NCBI GenBank assembly: GCA_963754285.1
Contig: CAVWFN010000009.1
Location: forward strand, 1 to 64,000
Length of the DNA: 64,000 nucleotides
Direction of reading: 5' to 3'
Source: RYN-133 sp963754285
GTDB taxonomy: Bacteria; Actinomycetota; Actinomycetes; Mycobacteriales; Jatrophihabitantaceae
The notes beneath the pieces were generated by a model that saw only the letters and a list, made by a program, of their open reading frames with translations, was not told the DNA's origin and searched no databases. How positions within the stretch are numbered: position 1 is the stretch's first letter; every line of letters begins with the position of its first letter. A program made the translations under genes and the position numbers. This document shows positions 41,942 through 50,045 of the stretch, piece by piece.

Positions 41942-43545
41942 GCGCTCATCGCGGCGGCCTGCGTCGCCGGGTCGACAGTCTTCGCCGCGGGCTTGCGCGA
42001 GACGAAGAACGCCGGAATCAGGCAGCAGCCGACCAGCACCGTGGCGACGATGAACACGTTGCCGAACGACATGCCCATGAAGTGCAGGCCCTGCGCGGTC
42101 ACCGACTTGGCCTGACCCGAGGTCAAGTTGAGCTGGTGGAGCACGGTCTGGCGCTGCTGCGGCGTGCCGGCGCCCTGGAGCGCGAGCGTCTTCCCGACCA
42201 CGTCCGCGTGGTCGTTGTAGGCGTTGGTGAGCAGCACCGAGAACATCGCCGTGCCGATCGAGATCGAGATCTGCTGGGTGATGTTCATCAGCGTCGAGCC
42301 GCGAGCGACCTCGTGGCGCCTCAGGCTGGCCAGCGCGGCGGTGAACACGGGCATCATCGTCGCGCCCATACCGAGACCCATGATCACGAAGGAGGTGATC
42401 AGGTAGCCGTAGGAGGTCTGGTCGTTGGTCACGACCAGCATCCCCATACCGACGGTGTCGAAGACGAGTCCGGTCAGCACGACCTTTCCCGGCCCGATCT
42501 TGTCGGCGAGGAACCCGCCGATCGGCATGGTCAGCATCGCTCCGAATCCCTGCGGTGCGACCAACCAGCCAGAGCTCAGCGGCGACTCGCCACGAACCTG
42601 CTGGAAGTACAGCGTGAACAGCAGGCTGGCGCCGAAGAAGGCCATCGCGAACAGCGCCATCGTGATCACTGCGACGGTGACGTTCCGGTTCGCGAACAGT
42701 CGCAGCGAGATCAGCGGATGGATGTTGCGGCGGCGCAGCGCCCACCACACGAACGTCGCAACCAGGGCCAGGCCGATCACCGACGTGACGACGACGTTCG
42801 GGGTGAACATCGTCCCGTGCTGCTGCTTCGCGGCCGGGATCGAGGACACGCCGTACAGGGTCAGCGCGAGGCCCGGCGACAGCAGAAGCATGCCGACGAA
42901 GTCGAAGCTCTCGGACGGGTGGACCTCATCGCGGTCGAGCACGAGGTAGGCGTAGATCACGGCGCCGATGCCGATCGGCACGTTGATCAGGAAGATCCAG
43001 TGCCAGGACGCGACGTCGATGAGCCAGCCGCCGAGGATGGGCCCGAAGATCGGGCCGAGCAGCATCGGCACGCCGAGGATCGACATCACCCGACCGAGCC
43101 GCTCCGGACCGGCGGCCCGGGTCAGGATCGTCATGCCGAGTGGCATCAGCATGCCGCCGCCGAGACCCTGCAGCACGCGGAACGTCACGAGCATCTCGAG
43201 GCTTTGCGCCGTCGAGCAGAGCGCGGACCCGGCGGTGAACATCGCGATCGCCATGATGTAGAGCCGCTTCGTACCGAAGCGATCAGCGGCCCATCCCGTC
43301 AGCGGGATCACTGTTGCCAAGGCGAGCGTGTAGCCGGTTGCCGTCCAGGCGACCTCGGCCTGCGTCGAGTGGAAGATGTTCTGGAACGTGCGCTGCGCAA
43401 CCGCGACGACCGTGATGTCGAGGATGGACATCACCGCGCCGAGCACGATGACGCCGGCCACGATCATGACGCGTCGGTCGAGTCCCTGGCCTGGCGGCGA
43501 AGCAGCAGTGGGTTCATCGAGTCGGCTCTCGATCTCAGTGCTCAT
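41938..43545 (-). CDS. MFS drug:H+ antiporter, DHA2 (EmrB/QacA) family
   Basis: A 535-residue permease with about 14 predicted helices. It has the family signature SILDITVVAVAQ in helix 1, motif A GWAADRFGTKRLYI and the motif C region GPIFGPILGGWLI. It probably exports drugs or metabolites with proton exchange. A TAGCCT hexamer exactly 6 nt before the ATG implies a leaderless mRNA. No TetR or MarR regulator adjoins, although the convergent winged-helix gene could be one. Confidence 0.9.
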   Translation of the reverse strand: MSTEIESRLDEPTAASPPGQGLDRRVMIVAGVIVLGAVMSILDITVVAVAQRTFQNIFHSTQAEVAWTATGYTLALATVIPLTGWAADRFGTKRLYIMAIAMFTAGSALCSTAQSLEMLVTFRVLQGLGGGMLMPLGMTILTRAAGPERLGRVMSILGVPMLLGPIFGPILGGWLIDVASWHWIFLINVPIGIGAVIYAYLVLDRDEVHPSESFDFVGMLLLSPGLALTLYGVSSIPAAKQQHGTMFTPNVVVTSVIGLALVATFVWWALRRRNIHPLISLRLFANRNVTVAVITMALFAMAFFGASLLFTLYFQQVRGESPLSSGWLVAPQGFGAMLTMPIGGFLADKIGPGKVVLTGLVFDTVGMGMLVVTNDQTSYGYLITSFVIMGLGMGATMMPVFTAALASLRRHEVARGSTLMNITQQISISIGTAMFSVLLTNAYNDHADVVGKTLALQGAGTPQQRQTVLHQLNLTSGQAKSVTAQGLHFMGMSFGNVFIVATVLVGCCLIPAFFVSRKPAAKTVDPATQAAAMSA

Positions 43546-43557
43546 GACACAAGGCTA
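43546..43557 (-). promoter_or_regulatory. Leaderless promoter of the second MFS gene
   Basis: TAGCCT (43552-43557) then 6 nt then ATG. Confidence 0.6.
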
Positions 43558-43706
43558 CGGCCGCCACTGACAACGTTTACCCACCTTCGCCCAGAGCGTG
43601 GAAATTTCTCGTGAACGCGGCATTTCGGACGCAAGTCGTTGCCTGTTCGGGCACAGACATGCCAGCACCCCTGTGCCGGTGGCCGTCCGTGGCGTTTGCT
43701 GCTCGC
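43546..43706. other. Intergenic region between MFS pump and the 49-codon ORF
   Basis: Holds the leaderless promoter of the MFS gene at its left end. I found no other conserved element. Together with the small ORF at 43707-43856, this gap of 324 nt has no large gene. Confidence 0.6.
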
Positions 43707-43856
43707 ATGACGTCAACGACGACCGTTCGGCGACCTGTACCCGTGGGCATCGAACCGCTGCACGTGCACACCCGGCGTTGCTACTGGGATTTCCGCGAAG
43801 CATGCTGGCAGTGCCCGCGCGCGGCCACGCGCGTGTCTCCCGCCCCGATCCGCTGA
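43707..43856 (+). CDS. Mini-protein with HxH and three cysteines
   Basis: A 49-residue ORF starting MTSTTTVRRPVPVG. The core HVHTRRCYWDFREACWQCP places H19, H21, C25, C33 and C36 together, as in a small zinc-binding knuckle. Codon third positions are GC-rich, as in real genes here. No Shine-Dalgarno sequence is evident. It ends 13 nt before the end of the convergent HNH gene. I know no function; zinc binding is inference. Confidence 0.5.
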   Translation: MTSTTTVRRPVPVGIEPLHVHTRRCYWDFREACWQCPRAATRVSPAPIR

Positions 43857-43869
43857 CGCCGACAGGTAG

Positions 43870-45169
43870 TTACGGACCGGCGTTCGCCCGCAGTGCCCGG
43901 CGCTCGGCGAGAACACTGACCGCGTATCTGCGGTCGAGCCGGTCTCCGTTCCATCGACTGGTCGCCGCAGTCGGCTCGGCGTCGACGCACTGCTCGATCG
44001 GTGTCGGGCGCGAGTCGGTGAGCTGCACGACGCTCGGGAGTTCGCGTCCGTCTGCGCGAAGAAACTGCCATCGTCCATTGCCGAGCGCGCGGATCTCGAA
44101 CAGGCCGTCGTGCAGCGCGTGGTGATGGCCGAGGCAGAGGAGTAGCAGGTTGTCCATGTTGGTCATTCCGCCGTGGAGCCAGTGGCGGACATGGTGCGCT
44201 TCGAGGCCACGGGTGGATTCGCAGCCTGGGTGCTGACACGTGCGATCACGCACGAGGAGGGCGCGGAGCTGGCGTTGTGTGACCACACGATGCGAGCGGC
44301 CGACGTCAAGCGGTGAGCCATCGGGGGCATGGACGATCGTGCGCACTCGTCCTGCACACGCGAGCCGATCGATCACCCGCTTTGGCAAGCCAGGCCCATC
44401 GGCGATGCGGCCGACCGCGACGGCATCGCCGCGTTCCGCGGAACGCGGCTCACCGGGGTAGGACTCGGCGTTGAGGTGGACTACGACAGCGGCCCGCTCA
44501 TCGCCCCGCAACTCTCGCTTCGCCTGCTCACCGTCGCCGAGAACAGCTAACGCGATCTCTGCCATCCGAACCAGGGCTTCCGGCCCAGTACACCCCTCGG
44601 CCGCACGCAGTCGCTGGATCGCTCGATCGACCACGGCACCCTGCTCGGGAGCAAGCCGCGCGCCCTGATGCCACTTTCCAGTCATCGTCCATCCGCTGCG
44701 CACGTAGTCGTCGTCGGCGACAGTGTCGCTCGCCAGTCGGTCGGCTGTGATGATTCCGCGAATCGTGTATTCGAGTTGCGCTGCGGTCGCGTTGCGTGCG
44801 AGCTCGATCAAGTCGTCGACCAGCTTGTCCTCGCCGTCGCGCGCCGCGCGTGAGATCGCGCGCACCTGCGAATACGACAGCCGCCCGGCCGACATCTCTC
44901 TCGCAAGCGCGGGAAACGACGCGAGCGCTTTGCCCACTCTGACATGCTCGACGGCAGTTCGATGCGCGAGACCGCAGTAGTGCGACAGCCACCGGGCCGT
45001 CGACCACACCCCGTAGCTTTGCGCAACCCTCGCGGCTGTCGAATTCGGCGACGAGCAGCAGCCATCGGCACGTTGCCGCGGCGAGCCGCCCGGCCATGTC
45101 GACGATGCGCGAACCAAGTTCGTCGATACTTTCGGTGGGTTGGTCGCCAACCACGAATGCCGCTGTCAT
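43870..45169 (-). pseudogene. DUF222/13E12-type HNH endonuclease, frameshifted
   Basis: The N-terminal DUF222 part starts MTAAFVVGDQPTESIDELG at the ATG at 45169 and reads to AEFDSREG. The rest, GVWSTARWLSHYCGLAHRTA onward, is in another frame. One extra base in the TTT at 45018-45020 (AAA on the coding strand) restores about 432 residues. The C-terminal HNH domain is intact: CQHPGCESTRGLEAHHVRHW with the downstream N and second CxxH part (NLLLLCLGHHHALHDG). 13E12 genes are repeated in actinobacterial genomes and some are LexA-controlled. An SOS-like box overlaps its promoter, and an 18-bp palindrome lies inside it. Confidence 0.88.
44430..44447. repeat. 18-bp palindrome, copy 1 (inside the HNH gene)
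   Basis: CGCGTTCCGCGGAACGCG, a perfect palindrome, here extended to 22 bp (44428-44449). It lies within coding sequence of the DUF222/HNH gene. The identical 18-mer occurs at 45914-45931. Confidence 0.9.
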
Positions 45170-45181
45170 GCATCGAACATA
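45170..45181 (-). promoter_or_regulatory. Leaderless promoter of the HNH gene
   Basis: TATGTT (45176-45181) then 6 nt then ATG; overlapped by the SOS-like box. Confidence 0.6.
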
Positions 45182-45188
45182 CGATCGA
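45173..45188 (-). promoter_or_regulatory. LexA-like SOS box before the HNH gene
   Basis: TCGAAC-ATAC-GATCGA on the plus strand matches the mycobacterial SOS box TCGAAC-N4-GTTCGA at 11 of 12 defined positions. It overlaps the predicted -10 hexamer (TATGTT, minus strand, 45176-45181) and lies 3 nt from the ATG, so LexA binding would block transcription. Confidence 0.65.
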
Positions 45189-45228
45189 GGTACGACAGTT
45201 TTCACCTCGGCATTAATGAGCCGGCCCC

Positions 45229-45241
45229 TAGGATTCGGCGA
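45229..45241 (+). promoter_or_regulatory. Leaderless promoter of the O-methyltransferase gene
   Basis: TAGGAT (45229-45234) then 7 nt then ATG. Confidence 0.6.
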
Positions 45242-45913
45242 ATGTACGAGGGCGAGCCTGCGTGGTCCGCTGTCGACGAGTACCTCATCGCGCAGTTGGT
45301 GCACGAAGACGAGGTTCTGGCGGCCGCACGGTTGACTTCGAGTGGGACTGCAATGCCGCGAGCGGAGGTCGCGCCGAATCAAGGTGCGTTCCTGTCGATC
45401 ATTGCCCAGCTTGCCGGTGCCCGACGCGTCCTCGAGTTCGGGACGCTTGCCGGTTACTCGACGATCTGGTTCGGGCGCGCCGTTGGACCTGCCGGCCACG
45501 TCGTAACCCTCGAGGTCGATGAGCATGCTGCGTCCGTCGCGACTGAGAACTTCAAGCGTGCGGGCGTCACCGATCGCATCAAGTTGATGGTCGGTCCGGC
45601 TGCGGAGTCGGTGCAGTTGCTGATCAACCAAGGAGTCGAACCCTTCGACCTTGTCTTCATTGACGCCGACAAGCCCAGCAATCGGGCCTATCTCGACGCG
45701 GCACTGACATTGAGCCGGCCGGGCACGGTCATCATCGGCGACAACATCGTTCGCAACGGAGCCGTAACCGACGCGCTGAGCGACGATCCTCGAGTTCAGG
45801 GCACGCGCTCGATGATCGAGATGCTCGGCAACGACGCCCGACTCACGGCCAGCGCGTTGCAGACGGTCGGTCTCAAAGGGTGGGACGGGTTCGTGATTGC
45901 CGTCGTGAAATAG
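45242..45913 (+). CDS. SAM-dependent O-methyltransferase (catechol OMT-like)
   Basis: A 223-residue class I methyltransferase of the small caffeoyl-CoA/catechol O-methyltransferase group. SAM motif I is VLEFGTLAGYST (63-74, with E65 and G67). The metal/substrate aspartates lie in VFIDADKPSNRAYLD and IGDNIVRNG. It methylates a hydroxyl of an unknown small molecule. TAGGAT 7 nt before the ATG suggests a leaderless mRNA. It is divergent from the HNH gene and convergent with fadD-SHOCT, with a perfect palindrome between the stops. Confidence 0.93.
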   Translation: MYEGEPAWSAVDEYLIAQLVHEDEVLAAARLTSSGTAMPRAEVAPNQGAFLSIIAQLAGARRVLEFGTLAGYSTIWFGRAVGPAGHVVTLEVDEHAASVATENFKRAGVTDRIKLMVGPAAESVQLLINQGVEPFDLVFIDADKPSNRAYLDAALTLSRPGTVIIGDNIVRNGAVTDALSDDPRVQGTRSMIEMLGNDARLTASALQTVGLKGWDGFVIAVVK

Positions 45914-45931
45914 CGCGTTCCGCGGAACGCG
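45914..45931. repeat. 18-bp palindrome, copy 2 (between convergent genes)
   Basis: CGCGTTCCGCGGAACGCG fills almost the whole 19-nt gap between the stop codons of the O-methyltransferase and the FadD-type ligase. It could act as a two-way terminator, though it leaves no natural loop and no T-run follows. Identical to the copy at 44430-44447. Confidence 0.9.
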
Positions 45932-45932
45932 A

Positions 45933-47876
45933 TTACGACGACAGCAGTCGCGTCTTCACCGCTTCGAACTGCTCCTCCGTAAGGGCGCCGGAGTCACGCA
46001 GCTTGGTGAGCCGCTCGAGTTCGTCGAGCAATCCGGACGCGTCGGCTGGTTCGGTATAGGGCTTGGGTCGCTTGTCGCCCGCGACTGCGGGATCGGCGCC
46101 GTCCGGCCCTGCGTGTTTCGGCGCGTGCGCGGTGCCGTTGACGGCCGTGATCGGCGCAGTCGTGGCACTCCGGTTGCGCGCCGCCTCGTGTTCGTCGCGC
46201 AGCACCCGGCGCAACACCTTGCCGAGCATGTTGCGCGGCAGATCCGCGCGGAACTCGAACGACGACGGGACCTTGTATGCGGCGAGCCGCGCGGAGCAGA
46301 AGCCGCGCAACTCGTCCTCGCTCACCGCGGCGCCCGGGTGCAACACGACGAACGCTTTCACCGTCTCGCCGCGATAGAAGTGCGATACCCCGGCCACGGC
46401 ACACTCGGCGACCGCCGGATGTTCGGTGAGCACTTCTTCGATCTCGGTCGGGAAGATGCTGAAGCCGCTGGCGAGGATGACGTCGCGCTTGCGGTCGACG
46501 ATGGTGACGAACCCGTCCGCGTCCATGACCGCGACGTCGCCGGTGTGCAACCAGCCGTCGTGCAGCATCGTCGCCGATTCCTGCTGCTGGCCCCAGTAGC
46601 CGGCGAAGACCTGCGGACCGCGGATGCAGAGCTCCCCCGGCGTGCCGAACGGCACGACCTGCGATGGGTCGTCGACGTCGACGAAGCGGATCTGTGTGCT
46701 GGGCAGCGGCAGACCGATCGTGCCGGGACGCGCGTTGTCGTTGAGCGGGTTCGCCAGGGCGACAGGCGAGCTCTCGGTGAGCCCGTAACCCTCGACGAGG
46801 TGGCCACCGGTCAGCCGCCGGAACGCCTCGACCGTCTCCGGCGGCAATCGCATCGCGCCCGACACGCACGCGCGGATCGATCGCAGGTCATGACGACTCG
46901 TCCGGCGTGAGCGCACGATCTGGTCGTACATCGGGGGCACACCGGGAAACACGGTCGGGCGGGTCTTGTCGATCGCCTTGAACAGCAGGCCCAGCTCGAA
47001 GGTCGGCAACAGCACCAGCGTCCCGGCGATCAGCATGTTCAGCGTCAGGCACATCGTCAGGCCGTACACGTGGAACATCGGCAGGGCCGCGAGCACCGTC
47101 TCGTTGCCGCGTTGCATCTGCGGATCCCACGCCGCCGCCTGGCAGGCATTGGCGACCAGATTGCGATGGGTCAGCATCGCGCCCTTGGGCAGTCCGGTCG
47201 TGCCACCGGTGTACTGCAGCAGCGCGAGGTCGTTCGGTGTCACCACGATCGGCGCGACCGGAGCGTGACGCCCGGCGAGCAGATCACCGAAGTGCACCAC
47301 CGGCGCGCCGGCCGGCAACTCGGTGACCAGCTGCTCGCGCTTGTCGCGAGCGCCACCGAACGGCAGGTGCAGCGCCAGCCGCTTGCCCGAGGGCAGGTAG
47401 TCGGCGAGCGACGTGACGACAACGTGCTGCAGCGACGTGTGTTCGCGCGCCTGCGCCAGCCTGCTGTAGGCCCCGTCGTAGACGATCGCGACAGTGGCCT
47501 CGCTGTCGGCGAGTTGATGTTCGAGCTCGGACGGCGTGTAGAGCGGATTGTGCTGTACGACGACCGCGCCGAGGCGTAACACCGCGAAAAAAGCAATCAC
47601 GTTCTGCGGGCAGTTCGGCAGCACCAGCGCGACCCGGTCGCCGATGCCGACACCGAGCGCCTGCAGTCCTTCGGCGAAGCGTTCGACCGAGTCGGCGAGG
47701 GCGCGGTAGGTCATCGTGCGTCCGAGGAACCGGATCGCTTTGCGCCGCGGGAAGTCGCGAGCCGCAGCGTGCAGGAACTCGGTCAGTGCGATCTCGGGGA
47801 CGACGACCTGCTCCGGAACTCCTTGCGGATACCACCGCAACCACGGACGGGGCGCAGAGCCGTCCGCGTCGTTCAT
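45933..47876 (-). CDS. Long-chain fatty-acid-CoA ligase with C-terminal SHOCT domain
   Basis: Activates a carboxylic acid as acyl-AMP, then acyl-CoA. In this 647-residue protein the AMP-binding motif is QYTGGTTGLPKGAMLTH, the ATP/AMP motif is VEGYGLTESSPVALANP, and the A8 hinge is WLHTGDVAVMDADGFVTIVD. The A10 lysine is in NMLGKVLRRVLRDE. Unusually, after a linker of about 50 residues, the last 32 form a SHOCT domain (LLDELERLTKLRDSGALTEE and so on). SHOCT domains usually sit on membrane or phage proteins and mediate oligomerisation. Chain-length preference is unknown. Confidence 0.9.
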   Translation of the reverse strand: MNDADGSAPRPWLRWYPQGVPEQVVVPEIALTEFLHAAARDFPRRKAIRFLGRTMTYRALADSVERFAEGLQALGVGIGDRVALVLPNCPQNVIAFFAVLRLGAVVVQHNPLYTPSELEHQLADSEATVAIVYDGAYSRLAQAREHTSLQHVVVTSLADYLPSGKRLALHLPFGGARDKREQLVTELPAGAPVVHFGDLLAGRHAPVAPIVVTPNDLALLQYTGGTTGLPKGAMLTHRNLVANACQAAAWDPQMQRGNETVLAALPMFHVYGLTMCLTLNMLIAGTLVLLPTFELGLLFKAIDKTRPTVFPGVPPMYDQIVRSRRTSRHDLRSIRACVSGAMRLPPETVEAFRRLTGGHLVEGYGLTESSPVALANPLNDNARPGTIGLPLPSTQIRFVDVDDPSQVVPFGTPGELCIRGPQVFAGYWGQQQESATMLHDGWLHTGDVAVMDADGFVTIVDRKRDVILASGFSIFPTEIEEVLTEHPAVAECAVAGVSHFYRGETVKAFVVLHPGAAVSEDELRGFCSARLAAYKVPSSFEFRADLPRNMLGKVLRRVLRDEHEAARNRSATTAPITAVNGTAHAPKHAGPDGADPAVAGDKRPKPYTEPADASGLLDELERLTKLRDSGALTEEQFEAVKTRLLSS

Positions 47877-47964
47877 CGGGGGTTTCCAGGCATGACACTC
47901 AAAACGTGGCGCGACGCGAAGTCCGAGTCAAGCCGAAGAACCGATGATTTGACAGCACGTGCCA

Positions 47965-47977
47965 TAGAATCGAACGT
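47965..47977 (+). promoter_or_regulatory. Leaderless promoter of the UvrD-like helicase gene
   Basis: TAGAAT (47965-47970) then 7 nt then ATG; overlapped by the SOS-like box. Confidence 0.6.
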
Positions 47978-47985
47978 ATGGTTGA
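47970..47985 (+). promoter_or_regulatory. LexA-like SOS box at the helicase start
   Basis: TCGAAC-GTAT-GGTTGA matches TCGAAC-N4-GTTCGA at 10 of 12 defined positions. It touches the last base of the predicted TAGAAT -10 hexamer and spans the start codon at 47978. This fits repression of a leaderless gene by LexA, as expected for a repair helicase. Confidence 0.5.
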
Positions 47986-49978
47986 CCACAGCTGGTTCTC
48001 GGAGTTGGACGACGCGCAACTGGCGGCAGTCGAGCACGACAGCGGACCCCTGATCATCGCGGCCGGCGCGGGCACGGGTAAGACCCGCACGCTCACCGCC
48101 CGGGTCGCCCGGCTGCTCGAGTCCGGGATCGCCCCCGAGCGCATCCTGCTGCTCACCTTCACGCGACGCGCCGCGGCAGCGATGACGACACGCGCTGCCG
48201 CCCTGTGTGCCGATCCGGCGGCCGCGCAGCGCGTGTGGGGCGGAACCTTCCACGCCGTCGCGCACCGCATCGTCGCCGAGCACGCCCAGCACCTCGGTCT
48301 GCACGACGTCACCGTGCTCGATCCCAACGACGTCGTCGACCTGCTCGATCTGATGCGCGAGGAACACGGGCTCACCGGAACAGAGCGACGGTTGCCGACG
48401 AGCCAATCGATCGCCGACGTGTATTCACGTGCTGCGAACACCGGCCGGCCGACGCGCGAGCTCATGGCCGAGCTGTTCCCCTGGTGTCTCGACCACGCCG
48501 ACGAGATCAACGCACTGCTGCGCGGTTATGTCGCTCGCAAGCGTGAGCGGGGCCTGCTCGACTTCGACGACCTGCTCATCTACTGGCGAGCGTTGCTGGC
48601 CGACGAGAACACCGGGTCTCGGCTGCGTGCCCGCTGGGACTGGGTGCTCGTCGACGAATACCAAGACGTCAACCGCATCCAGGTCGACATCGTGCGGTTG
48701 CTGCGCCAGGACGGTGAGGGCCTCACCGTCGTCGGCGACGACGCGCAGGCGGTCTACGGCTTCCGTGGCGCGAGCGCCGATCACCTGCTCGACCTGCACA
48801 CCCAGCTGCCCGGCGCGACCCTCGTGCGCCTCGAGCGCAACTTCCGCTCGACCCAGCCCGTGCTCGACCTCGCCAACGTCGTCCGTCCCGGTGAACTGCG
48901 CCTGCACCTGACCGCACACCGCGACGAGCGCGGCACGCGCCCCGTGCTGATGCGCTGCGCGAACGCCGACGACGAGGCACGCTCGATCGCCGATGCCGTG
49001 CTGTCCGCGCATCAGGACGGGCTGGCCCTGCGCGAGCAGGCCGTCTTGATGCGCGCCGGTTCACACAGCAACCAGCTCGAGATCGAGCTCAAGGTGCGCA
49101 GCATCCCGTTCGTGAAGTACGGCGGCATCGAATACGTGAACACCGCGCACGTGCGTGACTTCGTCGCGGCCCTGCGCGTCGCCACCAACCCGTCCGACGA
49201 GATCTCGTGGTACCGCGTGCTCACACGGCATCGCGCGATCGGCAAGGCGCACGCGCGCACTCTCGCAGCGATGCTTGTCGGCGCCGACCCGGCGGCCCAC
49301 CCCGACGTGATCGCGGCCGCCCCGCCGAAAGCACGGTCTGCGCTGCAGAACACCTTGCGACTGATCGGCGATGCGCAACGCCATGCGCCCGCGGCCGGGA
49401 TCGTGGCTCCGTGTCACGACGCGGTGCGTCCGCTGGTGCGCGCGCACTACGCCGACTGGGCGCGGCGGGCCGACGATGTCGACCGGCTTGCCGAAACCGC
49501 GGCACGCCAGCGTGATCTGCGTGCCTTCGTTGCCGAGCTGACGATCGACCCCGCGAGCGCCGCGGCCGACTACGCGCACAAGCCACATCTCGACGAGGAC
49601 TACCTCACCCTGTCGACCGTGCACTCGGCGAAGGGTCTCGAATGGACGGCCGTCCACGTGATGCGCGCCGCCGACGGAGCGTTCCCGTCCGACATGGCAC
49701 TGACGAGCGACGACGGTCTCGCCGAGGAGCAGCGGTTGTTCTACGTCGCGCTGACCCGAGCGCGCGACACGCTGCGCGTCTACGCACCGACGCGCCTGCC
49801 CACGCATCCGACGAGCTTCGGCGCACGTCACGTAATCACGAAGCCCAGCCGCTTCCTGACCGAGCAGGCGTGTGCCGTCATGGACGTCGTCGAGCCGATC
49901 GCTGCTCCGATCACTCGCGACGACGCTCCGATCACGACGACTGTTGCCGTGCCGAGCCTCGACGATCTGTTTGCCTGA
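47978..49978 (+). CDS. UvrD/Rep-family (SF1A) DNA helicase
   Basis: An ATP-dependent 3'-5' DNA helicase of 666 residues. Motifs in order: Q-motif (LDDAQLAAV), Walker A GAGTGKT (30-36), Ia LLLTFTRRAAAAM, II LVDEYQDVNRIQ, III VVGDDAQAVYGFRGA, IV VRLERNFRSTQPVL, V LSTVHSAKGLEWTAVH and VI LFYVALTRARDTLRVY. At 666 residues it is shorter than UvrD1/PcrA (about 770) and has no nuclease or HRDC domain, so it is closest to a small UvrD2/Rep-like helicase. The SOS-like box over its start points to a role in DNA repair. Confidence 0.93.
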   Translation: MVDHSWFSELDDAQLAAVEHDSGPLIIAAGAGTGKTRTLTARVARLLESGIAPERILLLTFTRRAAAAMTTRAAALCADPAAAQRVWGGTFHAVAHRIVAEHAQHLGLHDVTVLDPNDVVDLLDLMREEHGLTGTERRLPTSQSIADVYSRAANTGRPTRELMAELFPWCLDHADEINALLRGYVARKRERGLLDFDDLLIYWRALLADENTGSRLRARWDWVLVDEYQDVNRIQVDIVRLLRQDGEGLTVVGDDAQAVYGFRGASADHLLDLHTQLPGATLVRLERNFRSTQPVLDLANVVRPGELRLHLTAHRDERGTRPVLMRCANADDEARSIADAVLSAHQDGLALREQAVLMRAGSHSNQLEIELKVRSIPFVKYGGIEYVNTAHVRDFVAALRVATNPSDEISWYRVLTRHRAIGKAHARTLAAMLVGADPAAHPDVIAAAPPKARSALQNTLRLIGDAQRHAPAAGIVAPCHDAVRPLVRAHYADWARRADDVDRLAETAARQRDLRAFVAELTIDPASAAADYAHKPHLDEDYLTLSTVHSAKGLEWTAVHVMRAADGAFPSDMALTSDDGLAEEQRLFYVALTRARDTLRVYAPTRLPTHPTSFGARHVITKPSRFLTEQACAVMDVVEPIAAPITRDDAPITTTVAVPSLDDLFA

Positions 49979-50045
49979 CGCTCGACAGCGCGTCACCGGC
50001 CACCTAGCGTGAACGAGAACACGGGCCCGACGCACGGAGGCCGCC

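Noticed and set aside
40663..43614. A 983-codon plus-strand reading frame continuing through the MFS gene
   Set aside because: Beyond about 41775 it is the antisense of a clear MFS transporter; it joins on only because of the one-base insertion in the winged-helix gene. Its composition (His/Asp/Arg-rich) is typical of antisense GC-rich frames.
47949..47954. A perfect TTGACA upstream of the helicase gene
   Set aside because: Only 10 nt from the TAGAAT hexamer; spacing of about 17 nt would be needed for a normal sigma-70 type promoter.
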